Source: Variovorax sp. WDL1
GTDB lineage: Bacteria > Pseudomonadota > Gammaproteobacteria > Burkholderiales > Burkholderiaceae_C
NCBI RefSeq assembly: GCF_001541225.1
Contig: NZ_LMTS01000257.1
Coordinates: 13,732-61,643, forward strand
Length of the DNA: 47,912 nt
Direction: 5' to 3'
The translations under genes and the position numbers were made by a program. The notes below the pieces were generated by a model. It saw nothing but the letters and a program-made list of their open reading frames with translations, was not told the DNA's origin and made no database searches. How positions within the stretch are numbered: position 1 is the stretch's first letter; the number at the start of each line of letters is the position of its first letter. This document shows, in pieces, positions 41,244-47,912 of the stretch.

Positions 41244-41603
41244 GGGGGTTCTCCTATCACGTTCAGAGTGGTTACGTACTCGGCGCACGCGGCGCACGCT
41301 TGAGCGGCAAAGCGACATGCATCCCATGAGTTCCTTCAACCAGTGGGGCCGGGTCAAGCTGGGAGTGGCGCCGACGTGTCACAGCGCGAGTTCACAACAG
41401 ATCGAGCATTCGTTCGATTGCACGTTAGTACCGTCGATACCAAAGGTGGAGGAGTGTGTCGGTTAAGGCAGGCGAGGCGATCGGGACTGCGGATCGCGCG
41501 TACGAATTGCCCACGCGAGCAACTGCCCGGGGAACCAGGGACGCGACCGCTGCCGTACTGACTTGATCGTTCCAAGCCAGATCCGACGACGTTCGAGGTG
41601 GGC
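41244..41603. other. Gene-poor stretch between the cupin and LysR genes
   Basis: About 360 bases with no gene I can support. ORFs here on both strands are short, lack ribosome sites and have no family resemblance. A direct repeat GGCGCACGC occurs twice in a row near 41281. It should contain the cupin promoter; nothing else is recognised. Confidence 0.4.
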
Positions 41604-42536
41604 CTACACGCCCCTGTCCGCAGCGAACTTCGTCAAACCGCTTCCCGGTGTCATCAGTTCGGCCACGGTGCGCCGCAGCCACACGTTGCCGGGATCGGAA
41701 TGGAAGCGTGCGTGCCAGTGTTGCTTGACCTCATAGGCAGGCAGCGCGTGCGGCATCGGAAGAATCCGTATGCGCTCGCGGCGCTGCATCACCGTCGCGA
41801 AGTGAGAGGGAACAGTCGCAATCAACTCGGTGTCCGCCACGATGCTGGCGACGCCAAGGAAGCTCGGCACGCGCAGTGCAATGCGGCGCTCGACGCCGGC
41901 TCGTGCCAGCGTCTTGTCCACGATGACATGGCCCGTGCCTGACGCAGAGACCAGTACATGCTGCTCGCGCCCGAAGGCAGCTTTCGTGAAGCGATGTCCG
42001 ATGCGGGGATGCTGCTGTGACGCCACGCAGACGAAGCGTTGCGAGAACAGCACCTGCTGATAGAAGCCAGCCTCCAGCTGGGGCATGAACCCTACTGCGA
42101 GGTCGACATCGCCCCCTTCCAGATGCCGTGGGCTTTCAGGCGAGATCTTCTCGACCTCGACGCAAACACCCGGCGCGGCGAGCCGCAGGTGATTCATCAG
42201 GATCGGCACCAGCACGATCTCACTGATGTCCGTCATGCAGATGCGAAATGTCCGTTCTGCCTGTGCAGGCACGAATGTGCTTCGCCCGGCGCGTGCCTGC
42301 TCCAAGCCCTCGCGCACGCCGCGCAGCACCGGGTAGAGCGCCTCGGCGCGGGGCGTCGGCAGCATGCCGCGCGGCGTGCGGCTGAACAACGCATCGTCAA
42401 AGTAGGCGCGCAGCCGGTTCAGAGCGGTGCTCGCGGCCCCCTGCGTGATGTCGAGCCGCTCCGCGGCGCGCGATACGTTCGCGGTCTTGTAGACCTCGTC
42501 GAAGACCGCCACCCATTCGAGATCGAGCGATGCCAT
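41604..42536 (-). CDS. LysR-family regulator of the gentisate operon
   Basis: A 310-residue regulator with the N-terminal helix-turn-helix LEWVAVFDEVYKTANVSRAAERLDITQGAASTALNRLRAYF (about 5-45) and a C-terminal substrate-binding domain of the LysR type (FRICMTDISEIVLVPILMNHL onward). It is divergent from the 3-hydroxybenzoate/gentisate operon, with two 17-base inverted repeats in the gap, so it should activate or repress that operon with 3-hydroxybenzoate, gentisate or a metabolite as ligand. ATG 42536 is standard for family length. The regulatory target is inference from position. Confidence 0.9.
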   Translation of the reverse strand: MASLDLEWVAVFDEVYKTANVSRAAERLDITQGAASTALNRLRAYFDDALFSRTPRGMLPTPRAEALYPVLRGVREGLEQARAGRSTFVPAQAERTFRICMTDISEIVLVPILMNHLRLAAPGVCVEVEKISPESPRHLEGGDVDLAVGFMPQLEAGFYQQVLFSQRFVCVASQQHPRIGHRFTKAAFGREQHVLVSASGTGHVIVDKTLARAGVERRIALRVPSFLGVASIVADTELIATVPSHFATVMQRRERIRILPMPHALPAYEVKQHWHARFHSDPGNVWLRRTVAELMTPGSGLTKFAADRGV

Positions 42537-42558
42537 GGTTGCACTCCTCGGTGTTCAC

Positions 42559-42601
42559 TATCGAGAATTTCGATATCAAGTATCCCTCAAAGCTATTGAG
42601 G
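42559..42601. promoter_or_regulatory. Paired inverted repeats, candidate LysR operators
   Basis: TATCGA-GAATT-TCGATA (42559-42575) and CCTCAA-AGCTA-TTGAGG (42585-42601) are both 17 bases long with perfect 6-base arms and a 5-base spacer, 26 bases centre to centre. The first contains TCGAGAATTTCGA, a palindromic T-N11-A core typical of LysR sites. Position between the regulator and the dioxygenase gene fits a recognition site plus activation site pair. Confidence 0.6.
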
Positions 42602-42649
42602 AAATAGTCAAGCGGTCGAAGAATGCCGCCCATGAAGGAGACACAACCC

Positions 42650-43709
42650 ATGAACCCGGCCCCGGCTGAACACGACGAGCGGCGCGCCTACTACGACCGC
42701 ATCCGGAAACTCGGCCTGTTTCCCCTTTGGGAACAGTTGCACAACCTGGTGCCGCTCGAACCCGCATCCCCCTGCGTTCCCGCCATCTGGCGCTATGCCG
42801 ACATCAAGCCGCTCCTGATGGAGTCGGCCACGCTCATAACGGCCGAGGAAGCCGTGCGCCGCGTGCTCGTCCTGGAGAACCCCGGGCTGGCGGGCCGCTC
42901 TTCGATCACCCAATCGCTCTACGCGGGACTGCAACTCATCATGCCGGGCGAGATCGCGCCCTCGCACCGCCACGTGCAGTCGGCGCTGCGCTTCATCGTC
43001 GAAGGCAAGGGCGCCTACACCGCGGTCGACGGCGAACGCACGACGATGTTCCCGGGCGACTTCATCATCACGCCCGCATGGACTTGGCATGACCACGGCA
43101 ACGAGGGCGTCGACGCAGAAGCGGCCGAGCCCGTGATCTGGCTCGACGGCCTCGATGTTCCGTTGGTGCGCTTCTTCGACGCCGGCTTCGCGGAGAACGG
43201 CGAGGAGCGCACCCACCAGTTGACTCGGGCCGAGGGCACCAGCTTCGCGCGCTATGGCCACAACATGGTTCCGGTGCGGCACGTGCATCGCACCGCCAGT
43301 TCACCGATCTTCAGCTATCCCTATGCGCGCAGCCGCGAAGCCTTGGCCGCGCTTCAGAAGCTGGAGGCGCCGGACGCATGGCAAGGCTGGAAGCTGCGCT
43401 ACGTGAATCCGCTGACCGGCGGCACGCCGATCCCGACCATCGCAACCTATCTCCAGTTGCTGCCCAAGGGCTTCTGCGGAAAGGGCGCCCGCGGGACCGA
43501 CGGCGCGGTGTACAGCGGGGGTCGAAGGCCGCGGCACTGCAGAGGTCGCAGGCCAGCGCCTGCACTTCGCGCCGAAGGACACCTTCGTCGTTCCCTCGTG
43601 GGCCACGCTGCGCCTGGAGGCCGAGGAAGACGCGGTGCTCTTCAGCTACTCCGACCGACCCGTGCAGGAAGCCGTCGCCATCCACCGCGAGCAGTGGCTG
43701 GATTCCTGA
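42650..43709 (+). pseudogene. Gentisate 1,2-dioxygenase, interrupted by a +1 frameshift
   Basis: Bicupin Fe2+ dioxygenase cleaving gentisate to maleylpyruvate. The first 289 codons or so are normal (RRAYYDRIRKLGLFPLWEQL; cupin motif SHRHVQSALRFIVEGKGAY; LPKGFCGKGARGTDGAVYS). At the five-G run 43517-43521 the frame is lost. One G fewer restores it: YSGVEGRG then AEVAGQRLHFAPKDTFVVPS, ending YSDRPVQEAVAIHREQWLDS at TGA 43707, for a normal length of 352 residues. As written, the frame runs on to 43807 with nonsense residues. A sequencing error in the G run is the leading alternative. ATG 42650 has AAGGAG upstream. The other operon genes are intact. Confidence 0.85.
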
Positions 43710-43748
43710 ACAGGGCTCCTTTCCTTCATCTCCAACCTTCGAGATTCC

Positions 43749-44453
43749 ATGTCCTTCGTGATCGAACCGTCCTCCATCGTCGGCCTGCCGGTTGTCGGCA
43801 CCCATGACCTGTTTCCGGTACGCCGCGTCTATTGCGTCGGCCGCAACTACGCTGGCCACGTCCGCGAGATGGGCTTCGACCCCGCTCGCGAGCCGCCCTT
43901 CTTCTTCTGCAAGCCCAACGACGACGCCTCGGTGGTCCCCGTGCGGCAAGGCGCCGTCGGTGAGTTGCCTTACCCGCCCCTGACATCGAACTACCACTAC
44001 GAAGCCGAGCTGGTGGTGGCCATTGGAAAGGCGGGTCGCAACATCGCGCCCGAAGTTGCCGCACAGCACATCTACGGCTATGGAGCAGGCCTGGACATGA
44101 CGCGCCGCGACCTGCAGATCGCGGCGCGCGACAAGGGCCGGCCGTGGGAGGTGGGAAAGGCCTTCGATTTCTCAGCGCCGATCGGTCCGCTGAGTCGTCG
44201 GGAGGATGCGGGCGCCATCAATCAAGCCGGCATCGTGCTGGAGGTCGACGGTCAGGTGCGCCAGCGGAGCACCATCGGGCACCTGATCTGGTCGGTCGAC
44301 GAGATCATCGCCAACCTGTCCGCGCTGTTCGCGCTGGAGGCCGGCGACCTGATCTTCACGGGAACGCCCGAAGGCATCGGCGCGGTCGTTCCGGGACAGA
44401 CGCTGCAGCTGCAGATCCACGGCCTTGCTCCGCTCGCGGTTCGTATTGCATGA
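43749..44453 (+). CDS. Fumarylacetoacetate hydrolase family protein, fumarylpyruvate hydrolase
   Basis: A 234-residue metal-dependent hydrolase splitting fumarylpyruvate into fumarate and pyruvate, the last step of the gentisate pathway. Seen: VYCVGRNYAGHVREMG (active-site His), the metal-ligand acidic residues in NYHYEAELVVAIGK and GYGAGLDMTRRDLQ, KAFDFSAPIGPL, and GDLIFTGTPEGIGAV. It starts 39 bases after the dioxygenase stop and overlaps the isomerase gene by ATGA. Size and order with a zeta-type isomerase distinguish it from fumarylacetoacetase. Confidence 0.93.
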   Translation: MSFVIEPSSIVGLPVVGTHDLFPVRRVYCVGRNYAGHVREMGFDPAREPPFFFCKPNDDASVVPVRQGAVGELPYPPLTSNYHYEAELVVAIGKAGRNIAPEVAAQHIYGYGAGLDMTRRDLQIAARDKGRPWEVGKAFDFSAPIGPLSRREDAGAINQAGIVLEVDGQVRQRSTIGHLIWSVDEIIANLSALFALEAGDLIFTGTPEGIGAVVPGQTLQLQIHGLAPLAVRIA

Positions 44454-45112
44454 GCACGGACGCAACCATGCAGCTCTACAGCTATTTCCGCAGCTCAGCC
44501 ACCTTCCGCGTGCGGATAGCACTCGGACTCAAAGGCGTGGACTACGAAACACTTCCCATCCACCTGCGGCGCGACGGCGGTGAGCATCTCGGCGCCGCGT
44601 TTCGCGCGATCAATCCGGAACAGTTGGTGCCGGTGCTCAAGACCGGAAACACACTGCTGACGCAGTCGCTCGCCATCCTGGAGTACCTCGAAGAGCGCTT
44701 TCCCAAGCCAGCGCTGCTGCCTGCAAAGCCAGCCGAGCGCGCCTGGGTCCGTGCCTTGGCCTCGCATGTGGCCTGCGAAATCCATCCGCTCAACAACCTG
44801 CGCGTGCTGCACTATCTCGAAGGCAAGCTCGGTGTCTCGGCGGCGCAGAAGCATGCCTGGATCGCGCACTGGGTCGATGTGGGTTTCGCGGCACTGGAAG
44901 AACGGCTCGCACGCGACGGCCACAGCGGCAGTTGCTGCTTCGGCGACCAGCCTGGCCTTGCCGACTGCTGCCTCGTTCCGCAGGTGGCCAATGCGCGCCG
45001 CCTCGATGTCGCGCTGGACGCCTATCCCAACGTCACGCGCATCGACGCGCATCTCATGCAGATCGCTGCCTTTCGGCGGGCGGCGCCTAACGCGCAGGTG
45101 GACGCAGAATGA
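44450..45112 (+). CDS. Maleylpyruvate isomerase, zeta-class glutathione S-transferase
   Basis: A 220-residue glutathione-dependent isomerase converting maleylpyruvate to fumarylpyruvate. The zeta-class signature SSATFRVRIAL is intact (MQLYSYFRSSATFRVRIALGLKG), and the C-terminal half has IHPLNNLRVLHYL and the conserved DQPGLADCCLVPQV. It could start at ATG 44450 (overlapping the hydrolase stop) or at ATG 44468. It overlaps the hydroxylase gene by ATGA. The same fold also includes maleylacetoacetate isomerase, but gentisate genes around it favour maleylpyruvate. Confidence 0.92.
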   Translation: MSTDATMQLYSYFRSSATFRVRIALGLKGVDYETLPIHLRRDGGEHLGAAFRAINPEQLVPVLKTGNTLLTQSLAILEYLEERFPKPALLPAKPAERAWVRALASHVACEIHPLNNLRVLHYLEGKLGVSAAQKHAWIAHWVDVGFAALEERLARDGHSGSCCFGDQPGLADCCLVPQVANARRLDVALDAYPNVTRIDAHLMQIAAFRRAAPNAQVDAE

Positions 45113-46329
45113 CCAACGCAATTCACTCCAAAGCGCCCGTGCTAGTCGCGGGTGGCGGAATCGGCGGCATGGCCTGCGCGCTGGCACTGGCTCGCGAAGG
45201 ACTGCCCGTCGAACTTTTCGAACAGAGCGCCGAGATTGGCGAGATCGGCGCCGGACTGCAGCTCGGCCCCAATGCCTTCGCCGCACTCGACGAGCTCGGC
45301 GTGGGCGAACAGATCCGGAGTGCCGCGGTGTTCACCGAGCGGATGGTGATGATGGACGCAGTGGACTGCAGCGAAGTCGCGTCGATCCCGCTCGGCGCCG
45401 ACTTTCTTGCGCGTTTCGGTAACCCCTATGCGGTCAGCCACCGTGCTGACCTGCATGCCACGCTGCATGCTGCTGCACGCGCCAATCCGCTGGTGCGCAT
45501 CCATGTCGATACGCGCATTGCGTCCATCGAACGCGTCGACGGCATGGCCGAGATTCGCACCGCCACCGGGCAGCGCTTCACCGGCGCCTCACTGGTCGGT
45601 TGCGACGGCGTGAGATCGGTGGTGCGCGATCGGCTGGTCGGCGATGTGCCGCGCGTTTCCGGTCATGTGGTGTATCGCGCCGTCATTCCCGCCGCCGAGA
45701 TGCCGGAGGATCTGCAGTGGAATGCACCCGTGGTCTGGGCAGGCCCGAACTGCCACCTGGTGCACTATCCGCTGCGCGGCGGCGAGCAATACAACCTGGT
45801 CGTCACCTTCCACAGCCGCGAGCCCGAGCAATGGGGCGTGACTGATGGCAGCAAGAACGAAGTGATGTCGTACTTCGCAGGCATCGACGCCCGTCCACGC
45901 CGCTTACTCGAACTGCCACGCAGCTGGCGGCGCTGGAGTACCGCTGATCGCGATCCGGTGGCGCGCTGGAGCGAAGGCCACGCCACGCTGCTCGGCGATG
46001 CCGCGCATCCGATGATGCAGTACCTTGCCCAAGGCGCCTGCATGGCGCTCGAGGATGCCGTCACCTTGAGCGCCGCGGCCAGGGAATGTCGCGCGAAAGG
46101 CGGCGTTGTCGACTGGTCGGCGGCCTTCCGCCGCTACGAATCCGCGCGCGTCGCCCGCGCGGCGCGCGTGGTGCTGTCGGTGCGCGAGTTCGGACGCCTC
46201 TGCCATGCCACAGGCGTCGAGCGCCTGGTGCGCAACAGCCTGTGGAGCGGCAGGAAGCCCCAGCGCTTCTATGACGCGCTCGAATGGATCTACGCCTGGA
46301 AGCCCGAGAACTGTTTGACTGCTTTTTGA
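45109..46329 (+). CDS. FAD-dependent monooxygenase, 3-hydroxybenzoate 6-hydroxylase
   Basis: A 406-residue class A flavoprotein monooxygenase. FAD-binding GGGIGGMACALAL is near residue 15, the DG motif is VGCDGVRSVVRDRL, and GD motif LLGDAAHPMMQYLAQGACMALEDA is near 300. The LGPNAFAALDELG segment and overall length match 3-hydroxybenzoate 6-hydroxylases, which make gentisate. Salicylate 1-hydroxylases are close relatives, but salicylate is not the natural entry to gentisate through this type. It overlaps the isomerase gene by ATGA, so the whole operon is translationally coupled. Confidence 0.9.
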   Translation: MTNAIHSKAPVLVAGGGIGGMACALALAREGLPVELFEQSAEIGEIGAGLQLGPNAFAALDELGVGEQIRSAAVFTERMVMMDAVDCSEVASIPLGADFLARFGNPYAVSHRADLHATLHAAARANPLVRIHVDTRIASIERVDGMAEIRTATGQRFTGASLVGCDGVRSVVRDRLVGDVPRVSGHVVYRAVIPAAEMPEDLQWNAPVVWAGPNCHLVHYPLRGGEQYNLVVTFHSREPEQWGVTDGSKNEVMSYFAGIDARPRRLLELPRSWRRWSTADRDPVARWSEGHATLLGDAAHPMMQYLAQGACMALEDAVTLSAAARECRAKGGVVDWSAAFRRYESARVARAARVVLSVREFGRLCHATGVERLVRNSLWSGRKPQRFYDALEWIYAWKPENCLTAF

Positions 46330-46358
46330 ACCACCTACAACGACACGAGACAAGAACC

Positions 46359-47354
46359 ATGGACATCGCCTCACTTTGCACGCGTCTTGCGCGCCCTGCC
46401 CTTCTTCTTCTGTCTTTTGCAGTGACGGCCGGCGCATCCGCGCAGGCGCCGGACTACCCGTCCAGGCCCGTCACCATCATCACGCCATTCGCGGCCGGCA
46501 GCGGCCCGGATGCCGTGCTGCGCCTGGTGACGGACAAGCTCTCCAGGCAGTGGAAGCAGCGTGTTCTGGTCGACAACCGACCAGGCGGCGCCGGCTTCAT
46601 CGCGATCGATGCCGCCAAGCGCGCGGCGGCTGATGGCTACACGCTGCTGCAGCTCGACAGCGAGCACATGGCAGCCTTGCCCTACCTCTACAAGTCGAAG
46701 AACTTCGTGCCGCTCGCGCATTTCGATCCTATTGCACCCCTCCTTCGCACACCCTTCTTCGTCGCCGTGTCCAGCGAATCGAAGTGGCGCAGCATGGCCG
46801 ACCTCGTTTCTGCCGCCAAGGCGCAGCCGGGCGCGCTGAGCTATGGGTCCTGGGGCGTTGGAAGCCCGGCACACCTAGGGACGCAGCAGTTGGAGCAATT
46901 GAGCGGCACACGCATGCAGCATGTTCCATTCCGAGAGGTGTCTCAGCTCTACGCCAGCGTAGGCGCCGGCGATGTGCCCTGGGCCTTCGCCACGCTGCCG
47001 TCGAGCCAGGGCATCTACAAGAGCGGCAAGCTGCGCTACCTCGCCGTGGCGGCGCCGAAGCGCGTGCCCCAGATGCCTGACGTTCCGACCGTCGCGGAGG
47101 CGGGCGGTCCTCCGAGTCTCGATGTCAACGGATTCGTCGTGCTGGTCGGCCCCAAGGGCCTCCCCGCCTCGATCGCCGAACGCATCCACGCGGACGTCGC
47201 CAAGGGAATCGCGGAACCAGACATCCGCGCGCGCTTCGACACCTTCGCCTTCGAGGTCCTCGACTGGTCGCCGCAAGAGATCCGGCGCCAGGTCGAACTA
47301 CGCTCGTCTCTCTACGAGAGCCTGGTTCGCCGGGGCAACATCAGTCTCGATTGA
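46359..47354 (+). CDS. Tripartite tricarboxylate transporter-type substrate-binding protein (Bug family)
   Basis: A 331-residue periplasmic binding protein with a signal peptide (ARPALLLLSFAVTAGASAQA, cut near residue 30). Bug-family features: YPSRPVTIITPFAAGSGPDAVLRLVTDKLS, VLVDNRPGGAGFIAIDAAKRAAADGYTLL, and the C-terminal PKGLPASIAERIHADVAKGI. In Comamonadaceae such proteins often stand without their TctA/TctB membrane partners, as here. Position as last gene of the operon suggests it binds 3-hydroxybenzoate or another aromatic acid; that is inference. It starts 29 bases after the hydroxylase. Confidence 0.9.
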   Translation: MDIASLCTRLARPALLLLSFAVTAGASAQAPDYPSRPVTIITPFAAGSGPDAVLRLVTDKLSRQWKQRVLVDNRPGGAGFIAIDAAKRAAADGYTLLQLDSEHMAALPYLYKSKNFVPLAHFDPIAPLLRTPFFVAVSSESKWRSMADLVSAAKAQPGALSYGSWGVGSPAHLGTQQLEQLSGTRMQHVPFREVSQLYASVGAGDVPWAFATLPSSQGIYKSGKLRYLAVAAPKRVPQMPDVPTVAEAGGPPSLDVNGFVVLVGPKGLPASIAERIHADVAKGIAEPDIRARFDTFAFEVLDWSPQEIRRQVELRSSLYESLVRRGNISLD

Positions 47355-47368
47355 GCTTGCCGGCCGCC

Positions 47369-47912
47369 ATGACCATCATCCAGCAAGCCGACCTGATCGA
47401 GTCGGTTGCCGCCGCGCTCCAGTACATCAGCTATTACCACCCGGGCGACTACATCGCCCACCTGGCGCGTGCCTATGAGCGCGAGCAGAGCCCTGCAGCC
47501 AAGGACGCGATGGCGCAGATCCTCACCAACAGCAAGATGAGCGCCATCGGCCACCGGCCGATCTGCCAGGACACGGGCATCGTCAACGTGTTCCTCAAGG
47601 TCGGCATGGACGTGCGCTGGGGCGGCTTCACCGGCAGCCTGGACGACGCCATCAACGAAGGCGTGCGCCGCGGCTACAACCATCCTGACAACATGCTGCG
47701 TGCCTCGGTGGTCGCCGATCCGCAGTTCGACCGCAAGAACACCAAGGACAACACGCCGGCCGTGATCTTCACCGAGATCGTGCCCGGCAACACCGTCGAG
47801 GTCACGGTGGCCGCCAAGGGCGGCGGCAGCGAGAACAAGAGCAAGCTGGTGATGCTGAACCCCGGAGACAGCGTGGTCGATTGGGTGCTCAAGACCGTGC
47901 CGACCATGGGGG
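47369..47912 (+). CDS. Fumarate hydratase, class I (partial, runs off the window)
   Basis: Iron-sulfur fumarase N-terminal domain, 181 codons visible from ATG 47369. Seen: IQQADLIESVAAALQYISYYHPGDYI, KMSAIGHRPICQDTGIVNVFLKVG with the cluster Cys, DDAINEGVRRGYNHPDNMLRASVVADP, and TEIVPGNTVEVTVAAKGGGSENKSKL. It begins 14 bases after the binding-protein stop on the same strand, so it may be read with the gentisate operon, whose end product is fumarate. It is equally possible that this is the housekeeping class I fumarase with the operon inserted beside it. Confidence 0.92.
   Translation, partial: MTIIQQADLIESVAAALQYISYYHPGDYIAHLARAYEREQSPAAKDAMAQILTNSKMSAIGHRPICQDTGIVNVFLKVGMDVRWGGFTGSLDDAINEGVRRGYNHPDNMLRASVVADPQFDRKNTKDNTPAVIFTEIVPGNTVEVTVAAKGGGSENKSKLVMLNPGDSVVDWVLKTVPTMG

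Noticed and set aside
41281..41300. Tandem GGCGCACGC repeat in a gene-poor stretch
   Set aside because: Only two short copies; common by chance in this GC-rich sequence.

Overview
The window is GC-rich and densely coded, and its gene content and order point to a betaproteobacterium of the Burkholderiales, most likely Comamonadaceae (Variovorax-like). The pointers are the ilvI-ilvH-ilvC-pssA-leuA block, the sigma factor/DUF3619/DUF3106/RDD cluster, a K+-independent proton-pumping pyrophosphatase divergent from ppa, and an aat-bpt pair. This assignment comes from recognising families and gene order, not from a database search. I saw no tRNA, rRNA, CRISPR array, insertion sequence or phage gene.

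Layout, left part. 1-1019 is the end of a sugar-kinase operon (xylulokinase-type tail plus a PfkB kinase). 1036-5025 (minus) holds a small unknown protein and a response regulator/sensor kinase/Do-type protease operon. 5075-9494 has an IclR regulator divergent from pobA (4-hydroxybenzoate hydroxylase), then a lone CoxL-type molybdenum hydroxylase subunit on the opposite strand. 9612-11937 carries aat and bpt (N-degron leucyl transfer) and an IclR regulator. 11982-21094 (minus) is cell-wall and branched-chain amino-acid biosynthesis: ilvI, ilvH, ilvC, pssA, two different leuA genes and pbpG. Before the first leuA lies an attenuator: a 17-residue leader peptide with four Leu codons, two of them rare CTA, followed by a perfect terminator hairpin. 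21375-24879 is a sigma-factor operon with membrane and periplasmic partners, then dgkA and a LOG-family gene.

Layout, right part. 24921-29483 holds glnB, an EamA exporter, a FemAB-like protein and an idonate/gluconate dehydrogenase pair. 29500-32450 is ppa divergent from hppA. 32500-38715 is mixed: small unknown proteins, a phospholipase D lipoprotein, an exported peroxiredoxin, an aldehyde dehydrogenase, and a ZIP transporter with a Fur-like box. 38779-41603 is looser and looks accessory: a lipoprotein hydrolase, an orphan nuoE, a periplasmic cupin and two gene-poor stretches. 41604-47354 is a 3-hydroxybenzoate/gentisate catabolic operon with a divergent LysR regulator. It encodes ring hydroxylase, gentisate dioxygenase, GST-type maleylpyruvate isomerase, fumarylpyruvate hydrolase and a Bug-type binding protein. 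The dioxygenase is broken by one extra G in a G5 run. A class I fumarate hydratase, whose substrate is an end product of this pathway, starts 14 bases later and runs off the window.

How the parts work together: the window links two aromatic-acid routes (4-hydroxybenzoate to protocatechuate; 3-hydroxybenzoate to gentisate to fumarate and pyruvate) with core anabolism. The observations most worth checking are the leucine attenuator with a possibly leaderless leader peptide, the sigma-factor operon with DUF3619 as candidate anti-sigma factor, the dioxygenase frameshift, the AT-rich palindrome at 33147-33192, and the orphan nuoE.
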